Source: Deltaproteobacteria bacterium | GTDB lineage: Bacteria; JAEEML01 | Direction: 5' to 3' | NCBI GenBank assembly: GCA_016283195.1 | Contig: JAEEML010000130.1 | Coordinates: 1 to 19,464, forward strand | Length of the DNA stretch: 19,464 nucleotides | Shown here: positions 15,595-19,464 of the stretch, in pieces | Layout: every line of letters starts with the position of its first letter | How positions within the stretch are numbered: the first letter of the stretch is position 1 | Notes under the pieces: generated by a model | What the model saw: only the letters and a program-made list of their open reading frames with translations | Told to the model about the DNA's origin: nothing | The model's database searches: none | Position numbers and translations under genes: made by a program

Positions 15595-17223
15595 ATGTCT
15601 CTCTTTGCCCGTCTTTTGCGTATTCGCTGGCCGCTCTTTTTTGCTGTCCTGGCCGTTTGCCTGCTCGGCATATATAATTTGGAATCGGCAGCCCGCAGCA
15701 CCAATCCCGATCTTTACCTCACTCAGCTTCTTTGGCTGGGGCTCGGCGTTGTTACCGCGCTCTCGTGCGCGCTCATAAATTACCGCTTTACCCGTTATTT
15801 TGCTTACTTTATTTATGGGGTTATCTCTTTTTTACTGGTACTCACCCTGGTAAAGGGCACGCCCATTAACGGTGCTAGGCGCTGGATTAATTTAGGCTTT
15901 ATGAATCTGCAAGCCTCAGAGCTCATGAAAGTTGCTATAATTATTACTCTTGCGCATTATTTAAGCCAGCATTGGGTGGGCAAAAAAATGACGCTTAGAG
16001 AGCTTTTAAGGCCTTTAAATATCTCCCGCCCTCTAGCCATCACCGCTATCATTATTTTTAAACTAAAAGCCCCCTTTATGCTGGATCCTTTGGGCGAACT
16101 AGCGCGGCTCACGCGTAAAAAACTGGCTGCCCCCCCTGTCCCGGCCGAATTTTTGTGGTTTAGAATAACAATTATTTTAATAATAACCGCTATTTTAGTT
16201 ACTTTTATCATCTTGCGCATACTCTCGGCCAGGCGCCCTGATTTGGTAAACCCGGTGAGTAAATCGGCTGTGCGTTTGCAAATTATCTCGGCCTCTTTTA
16301 TAGCCCTTGGCCTCTCTTTATATATTGTTTTCACCAAAAGCGCCTTTATCCGCGACCCGGTAGCCTATATTTTAGCTACATTTTACCGTGAAAGCGGGCC
16401 CGGCGGAGTTTACGAACAATTTACTCCACACTACTGGCTACCTGTAATTCTCTTTTTATTATCCGCTATTTACCTCATTTTATGCCTTCTTTTAATCAGA
16501 GCCCGAGGCTGGCAAACCCAGCGCGACCTCATCGCTCCCATAGATATTATCGGCCTGCCGGCGCTGCTCATTCTTGTTGAGCCTGATTTGGGCACCACCC
16601 TCATTTATTTGGCTATTGCCGGCACTATGTTGCTCTATTCCGGCGTCAACAGGCGTTCTCTCGCCATCTTGTTTATTGCCATGGTCTTTGGCGCCGGTAT
16701 TGCCTGGATGGGCATATTAAAGGATTACCAACGTCAACGCATCACCACTTTTTTGGACCCCGAGCAGGATGCCAAGGGCTCCGGCTACCACTCCATCCAA
16801 TCACTGATTGCCGTGGGCTCCGGCAAACTTTTTGGCAAGGGGCATGGTGGGGGAACCCAAACACAGCTGCGTTTTTTGCCGGAGCAGCACACCGATTTTG
16901 CCTTTAGCGTCTGGGCCGAAGAAATGGGCTTTATGGGCTGCCTTTTGCTGCTTTTTTGCTATGCTCTTTTAATAGCTCTTTTGCTCTGGACCGCCTACAA
17001 AGCCGCCGATGCCTATGGCAGCCTGCTCTGTGTGGGCACCACCGCCTTCATTTTCTGGCACATGGTGATAAATATCGGCATGGTCACCGGCCTCCTGCCC
17101 GTTGTCGGTGTAACTTTACCCTTTTTTAGCTACGGCGGCTCATCGCTCGTCACTCTCTGGCTAACTATTGGCCTCACTCTCTCCGTATCCATCCCGGAGC
17201 GTTTCTTCGACGGCGCGCAGTAA
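15595..17223 (+). CDS. rodA: SEDS glycosyltransferase RodA with large internal insertion
   Basis: 542 residues against about 370 in E. coli. The ATG follows GAGG (15583-15586). Normal SEDS blocks are present: INGARRWINLG with ASELMK (90-112), LVEPDLGTTLIY (327-338), QRITTFLDPEQD (381-392), GSGKLFGKGHGGGTQ, and FLPEQHTDFAFSVWAEEMGF, whose Asp434 corresponds to the family's essential acidic residue. The end has GVTLPFFSYGGSSL. Between TM4 and TM5, on the cytoplasmic side, about 170 extra residues (roughly 141-311) carry at least three hydrophobic segments (188-210, 228-246, 280-302). RodA polymerises lipid II into glycan strands together with PBP2. The last 44 bases are duplicated at 18534-18577. 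Confidence 0.95.
   Translation: MSLFARLLRIRWPLFFAVLAVCLLGIYNLESAARSTNPDLYLTQLLWLGLGVVTALSCALINYRFTRYFAYFIYGVISFLLVLTLVKGTPINGARRWINLGFMNLQASELMKVAIIITLAHYLSQHWVGKKMTLRELLRPLNISRPLAITAIIIFKLKAPFMLDPLGELARLTRKKLAAPPVPAEFLWFRITIILIITAILVTFIILRILSARRPDLVNPVSKSAVRLQIISASFIALGLSLYIVFTKSAFIRDPVAYILATFYRESGPGGVYEQFTPHYWLPVILFLLSAIYLILCLLLIRARGWQTQRDLIAPIDIIGLPALLILVEPDLGTTLIYLAIAGTMLLYSGVNRRSLAILFIAMVFGAGIAWMGILKDYQRQRITTFLDPEQDAKGSGYHSIQSLIAVGSGKLFGKGHGGGTQTQLRFLPEQHTDFAFSVWAEEMGFMGCLLLLFCYALLIALLLWTAYKAADAYGSLLCVGTTAFIFWHMVINIGMVTGLLPVVGVTLPFFSYGGSSLVTLWLTIGLTLSVSIPERFFDGAQ
16015..16539 (+). other. Lineage-specific insertion in RodA cytoplasmic loop
   Basis: Normal RodA passes from TM4 through a short R-x-L-x-x-P loop directly to TM5. 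Here the loop sequence LRELLRPLNI (residues 134-143) is followed by foreign sequence and then a similar QRDLIAPIDI (309-318) before TM5. The insert holds three clear hydrophobic helices and a polar stretch (about 261-279). To keep normal topology an even number of crossings is needed, so either residues 146-163 form a fourth helix or one segment is not transmembrane. The reading frame is intact. Boundaries are approximate to about ten residues. Confidence 0.7.
17179..17222 (+). repeat. Direct repeat copy 1 (rodA 3' end)
   Basis: 44 bases encoding the last 14 residues of RodA ([14 protein letters not shown]) and the first two bases of its stop. They match 18534-18577 with one difference (C17184 versus T18539, both Ser codons); 38 bases (17185-17222) are identical. 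The period is 1,355 bases. Treated as a possible left attachment-type junction. Confidence 0.95.
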
Positions 17224-17285
17224 TTTTCTAATCTGACTTCTTTTCGACCAAAGATTAATTAGCGAGACGTGTCCAAAAATTAATT

Positions 17286-17298
17286 GGTTGTCACAACC
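17286..17298. promoter_or_regulatory. Odd palindrome GGTTGTCACAACC, possible operator
   Basis: Six-base arms flank a single central C, 13 bases upstream of the -35 hexamer of the following promoter. With a one-base centre it cannot form a good RNA hairpin, so DNA recognition by a dimeric regulator is the more likely use. Its core TTGTCACAA recurs at 10797-10805 before the TerB-like gene. Confidence 0.3.
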
Positions 17299-17310
17299 CA
17301 AAAATTTTCC

Positions 17311-17339
17311 TTGACTTTTGGCTAATTGCTCCGCATGAT
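17311..17339 (+). promoter_or_regulatory. Candidate promoter of the LTD-lipoprotein pair
   Basis: TTGACT (17311-17316) and CATGAT (17334-17339) are spaced by 17 bases, with five and four consensus matches. The predicted leader of about 58 bases ends in AAAGGAGAG. The cassette would thus bring its own transcription start, independent of the cell-shape operon. Confidence 0.45.
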
Positions 17340-17403
17340 ACCACTTAATTCCTTAAAGCTGGTGCCTAAAGTGCCGAGCTATTTTGTCTAAAGGAGAGAA
17401 AAG

Positions 17404-18018
17404 ATGGCAAAACGAAGTCGAAGGCTAATTTGTGGGCTCTTAGCACTACTGTGGTTTTTAGTGCCACACAGTGCAGATGCGCGAATCGTTATCAACGAGG
17501 TTATGGGCAAGCCGCTTCATCAAAGTACCGCCGGGCGTTATGAATTTATTGAACTTTATAATAGCGGCAATGCTGTAGTTGATATAAGTGGCTACATTCT
17601 GACGGATTCTGCCGATTATGCCGATATGTGCAGCGACCCTTTACCAACCAGCACAGCAGATCACGAGGGCTTTTTCATCATTCCAAGTGGTACTTACATC
17701 GGAGCTAATGACTATCTAACCCTATGGCACACAGCTATTCCCGGAGTAACGGACAACAATAAGAGTGTTGTTTACTCCGGTGCCAACGTTGCCAGTATTG
17801 TTATTAACGACCATGGTGATGATCTTCATATCCTACGTTGCCAGAATGGCACACCAGTGGTGGTTGATGAGTTTGTTTTTTCTTTTGATTTCAACCCTAA
17901 TATTTCTTTAGAAAGGGTATCAGCCGATGATTCCAGCAATAATATGTCAAACTGGTATGAATCAATAAAATTCACTGAAGAAGATACTGAAGGAGCAACC
18001 GATTACATAAGAGGATGA
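17404..18018 (+). CDS. Secreted lamin-tail-domain (LTD) protein
   Basis: 204 residues; AAAGGAG lies just upstream of the ATG. A basic start (KRSRR), a hydrophobic core and an SADA cleavage site near residue 26 form a Sec signal peptide with no lipobox. Almost all of the mature protein is one lamin-tail (LTD, immunoglobulin-like) domain: RIVINEVM, YEFIELYNSGNAVVDISGYILTD, FFIIPSGTYIGANDYLTLW, VINDHGDDLHILR, then ISLERVSADDSSNNMSNW. Bacterial LTDs occur in exported proteins, often next to nucleases or other enzymes; this copy has no catalytic partner domain, so a binding or structural role is inferred. The stop overlaps the next start (ATGA), so the two proteins are probably made together. It lies inside the rodA-end repeats. 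Confidence 0.82.
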   Translation: MAKRSRRLICGLLALLWFLVPHSADARIVINEVMGKPLHQSTAGRYEFIELYNSGNAVVDISGYILTDSADYADMCSDPLPTSTADHEGFFIIPSGTYIGANDYLTLWHTAIPGVTDNNKSVVYSGANVASIVINDHGDDLHILRCQNGTPVVVDEFVFSFDFNPNISLERVSADDSSNNMSNWYESIKFTEEDTEGATDYIRG

Positions 18019-18437
18019 GTAGCAATATTTTGAAAATACTTTGTGGGAGTATTCTCATTTGTTTCGGTACAATTACTTCTTGTTGCAGCACAGAAGAATG
18101 TGGTGCTATGCCCATAATGATTTGTATTTCAACAATCGATGCGCAGAATGTACCTTTCAAAACTTATTTGCGAAACGAAGAAGGCCTGATTTTAACAGAA
18201 AACTCACCAATCCAATTTTCTAATGGCCGATATTCAAATTGCACTACAATGTCATGGAGAAATGATGGGTCCTACGAATTAAAAGTAGAAAGTAATGGCT
18301 ACAAGCCATATATTGGACAAGTGGAGGTGGTTCATGATTACTGTGGACGCCCTCTTACCAATATATATCAAATTGTACTAGACAAAGAAAACCAGTCTAT
18401 TCAACAGTCGCATATTCAAAAGGATAATTGCTTATAG
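18015..18437 (+). CDS. Small lipoprotein of unknown function
   Basis: 140 residues, beginning in an ATGA overlap with the LTD gene; GAGG precedes the ATG very closely. A hydrophobic leader ends in the lipobox ITSC, so Cys23 should be lipidated, with a second Cys at 24. The mature part contains several further cysteines and a beta-rich segment (DAQNVPFKTYLRNEEG... DGSYELKVESNGYKPYIGQVEV) that resembles carboxypeptidase-regulatory/PEGA-like beta sandwiches in pattern (polar turns, GYxPY). That is a pattern impression rather than a family match. The base composition is clearly A+T-rich compared with rodA and pckG, in line with recent acquisition. I infer a membrane-anchored partner for the LTD protein. 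Confidence 0.75.
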   Translation: MSSNILKILCGSILICFGTITSCCSTEECGAMPIMICISTIDAQNVPFKTYLRNEEGLILTENSPIQFSNGRYSNCTTMSWRNDGSYELKVESNGYKPYIGQVEVVHDYCGRPLTNIYQIVLDKENQSIQQSHIQKDNCL

Positions 18438-18533
18438 CCCCTGCTGTCCTACACCTTTCGTAACAATCAAAGCACCATAGTTTCAATAAAGCAGGATATC
18501 TGAGAGATTCATGCTCCTAAAAGGACTAACATC

Positions 18534-18577
18534 CTCTCTGTATCCATCCCGGAGCGTTTCTTCGACGGCGCGCAGTA
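18534..18577 (+). pseudogene. Direct repeat copy 2: orphan 3' end of rodA
   Basis: Codons for [14 protein letters not shown] followed by TAG stand here without any upstream RodA sequence. The preceding bases (18438-18533) encode nothing I can support. The copy differs from the rodA end by one synonymous base, and its stop is TAG instead of TAA. It is probably the original distal end of rodA displaced by the 17223-18533 insertion, or a duplicate created by it. Confidence 0.85.
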
Positions 18578-18596
18578 GAAAGCACCAACAACTTTC

Positions 18597-18625
18597 TTGC
18601 CAAACCAAATTCATTTTGCTATCGT
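18597..18625 (+). promoter_or_regulatory. Candidate promoter of pckG
   Basis: TTGCCA (18597-18602) and TATCGT (18620-18625) are separated by 17 bases, with five and four matches to consensus. A start near 18632 would place the leader hairpin (18636-18675) at the 5' end of the pckG mRNA. It lies just beyond the orphan rodA end. Confidence 0.4.
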
Positions 18626-18635
18626 TCCGCCAGCC

Positions 18636-18675
18636 TGCCCGAGAGACTGATGGCTGGTCTCGTCGGCGCCGGGCA
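18636..18675 (+). promoter_or_regulatory. Structured 5' leader of pckG
   Basis: An outer stem TGCCCG/CGGGCA (18636-18641 with 18670-18675) encloses an inner stem GAGAC/GTCTC (18643-18647 with 18657-18661) with a nine-base loop and an asymmetric internal loop. The alternative pairing CCAGCC/GGCTGG (18630-18635 with 18652-18657) would exclude the inner stem. The structure ends 12 bases before the GGAGG of pckG. It matches no riboswitch class I recognise. Confidence 0.4.
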
Positions 18676-18697
18676 ATCACCAATTATGGAGGTTTTC

Positions 18698-19464
18698 ATG
18701 TTGAGTCACGATGGAAGCAAAAGAACCACAAACGCTAAATTACTGAGCTGGGTTGATGAAATGGCCGCCCTTTGCGAGCCGGATGCCATTTACTGGTGCG
18801 ACGGTTCCGAAGAAGAAGCGCAAAGATTATACGATGAGCAAGTTAAAAAAGGCTCTTTTATTAAATTAAACGAAGAAAAACGCCCAGGTTGCTACCTCGT
18901 GCGCTCCCATCCCAGTGACGTGGCCCGCGTGGAAAAACGCACTTTCATCTGCACCAAAACCAAAGAGGGCGCCGGCCCCACCAATAACTGGGTTGACCCG
19001 GACGAAATGCGCGCCACTCTTAAAAAATGCTTCAAAGGCTCCATGCACGGCCGCACCATGTATATCATTCCATTCTGCATGGGCCCCTTGGGTGCCGATG
19101 CTGCCCAAATCGGCGTGGAAATTACCGATTCTCCTTATGTTGTGCTCAATATGCGCATTATGACCCGCATGGGCCAAAAAGTGCTCGATGTTCTTGGCGA
19201 TAAGTTCTTTGTGCCCTGTATGCACTCTGTGGGTTACCCCTTGGATAACCGCCCCGATAAACCTTGGCCCTGTGCCGAAAATGTCGATGACAAATATATC
19301 GTCCAGTTCCCCGAAACTTATGAAATCTGGTCCTTTGGTTCAGGCTACGGCGGCAACGCCCTCTTAGGTAAAAAATGCTTTGCTCTGCGCATCGGTTCCG
19401 CTATGGCCCGCGATCAGGGCTGGCTGGCTGAGCACATGCTCATCCTCGATGTGGAAGATCCCAA
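18698..19464 (+). CDS. pckG: Phosphoenolpyruvate carboxykinase (GTP), N-terminal part
   Basis: The frame is open from the ATG at 18698 to the right edge (255 codons; a full enzyme has about 600). GGAGG at 18688-18692 is five bases upstream. Family blocks of GTP-type PEPCK are clear: [82 protein letters not shown], and [20 protein letters not shown], followed by [15 protein letters not shown]. The P-loop and metal-site region lie beyond the window. The enzyme interconverts oxaloacetate and PEP with GTP/GDP; in anaerobes it often runs toward oxaloacetate, fixing CO2 in mixed-acid or succinate fermentation. The direction here is not shown by the sequence. It is separated from rodA by the inserted segment. 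Confidence 0.97.
   Translation, partial: MLSHDGSKRTTNAKLLSWVDEMAALCEPDAIYWCDGSEEEAQRLYDEQVKKGSFIKLNEEKRPGCYLVRSHPSDVARVEKRTFICTKTKEGAGPTNNWVDPDEMRATLKKCFKGSMHGRTMYIIPFCMGPLGADAAQIGVEITDSPYVVLNMRIMTRMGQKVLDVLGDKFFVPCMHSVGYPLDNRPDKPWPCAENVDDKYIVQFPETYEIWSFGSGYGGNALLGKKCFALRIGSAMARDQGWLAEHMLILDVEDP

Larger units (their letters stand above)
17223..18533 (+). mobile_element. Putative inserted cassette between rodA-end repeats
   Basis: The segment between the two 44-base repeats carries a promoter and two overlapping genes for exported proteins, and no recombinase, transposase or terminal inverted repeat. Hand counts give 64 G/C in 180 bases at 18121-18300 (36%) against 102 in 180 at 16981-17160 inside rodA (57%), so its second gene at least differs in base composition. 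Repair of the target gene's 3' end with a flanking copy of that end is the usual outcome of integrase-type insertion at gene ends. A non-mobile duplication event cannot be excluded. Confidence 0.4.

Noticed and set aside
18511-18738. 75-codon plus-strand frame across the orphan rodA end
   Set aside because: It reads the repeat out of the rodA frame, runs into pckG, and has no family signal; it is chance.
18866-19225. Minus-strand frame inside pckG
   Set aside because: Antisense to a strongly conserved enzyme; explained by codon bias.
1-19464. tRNA, rRNA, CRISPR arrays, IS elements
   Set aside because: No cloverleaf, rRNA block, regularly spaced repeats, transposase frame or terminal inverted repeats were found on reading both strands.

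Overview
The window is chromosomal DNA from a Gram-negative, rod-shaped bacterium. The evidence is a complete mreBCD-mrdA-rodA elongasome cluster, lipoproteins with lipobox signals, and strong Shine-Dalgarno sites. Cys-rich lipoproteins with CGxxC-type repeats, EGF-like modules and paired FISUMP-type domains, together with a GTP-type PEP carboxykinase, recall anaerobic or gut-associated lineages of the former Deltaproteobacteria/Myxococcota or Fibrobacter-like groups. This placement is an inference from gene style; no rRNA or tRNA gene is present to fix it.

Layout. (1) 1-629, minus strand: the N-terminal part of a Cys-rich lipoprotein that leaves the window, divergent from the next unit across a 172-base gap containing a strong dyad. 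(2) 802-7292, plus strand: a tight five-gene operon of a deoxyhypusine-synthase-family protein, holB, a PSP1/RicT protein, metG and an rlmB-type rRNA methyltransferase; the order holB-ricT-...-metG is also known from Bacillus. (3) 7303-9182: a separately promoted EGF/FISUMP surface protein. (4) 9326-17223: cysS, a TerB-like gene, then mreB, mreC, mreD, mrdA and rodA, mostly overlapping or nearly so. (5) 17223-18533: a promoter, a secreted lamin-tail-domain protein and a small lipoprotein, more A+T-rich than the flanks. (6) 18578-19464: the leader and first 255 codons of pckG.

The most striking observation is that the last 44 bases of rodA (14 codons plus most of the stop) are repeated, with one synonymous difference, 1,355 bases downstream. 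The repeats bracket the lamin-tail/lipoprotein pair exactly. This looks like the footprint of an insertion into the rodA 3' end that rebuilt the gene and left a second copy next to pckG, although no recombinase lies between the repeats. Other unusual points are a roughly 170-residue insertion with extra hydrophobic segments inside RodA, eight ALP-initiated nona/decapeptide repeats before the RlmB methyltransferase domain, a long disordered tail on the RicT-like protein, and a structured leader before pckG.

Together the housekeeping genes cover translation (MetG, CysS, RlmB), replication (HolB) and lateral wall synthesis (MreB scaffold, MreC/MreD coupling, PBP2 transpeptidase, RodA glycosyltransferase). 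The lipoprotein and secreted-protein genes are accessory cargo between these blocks.
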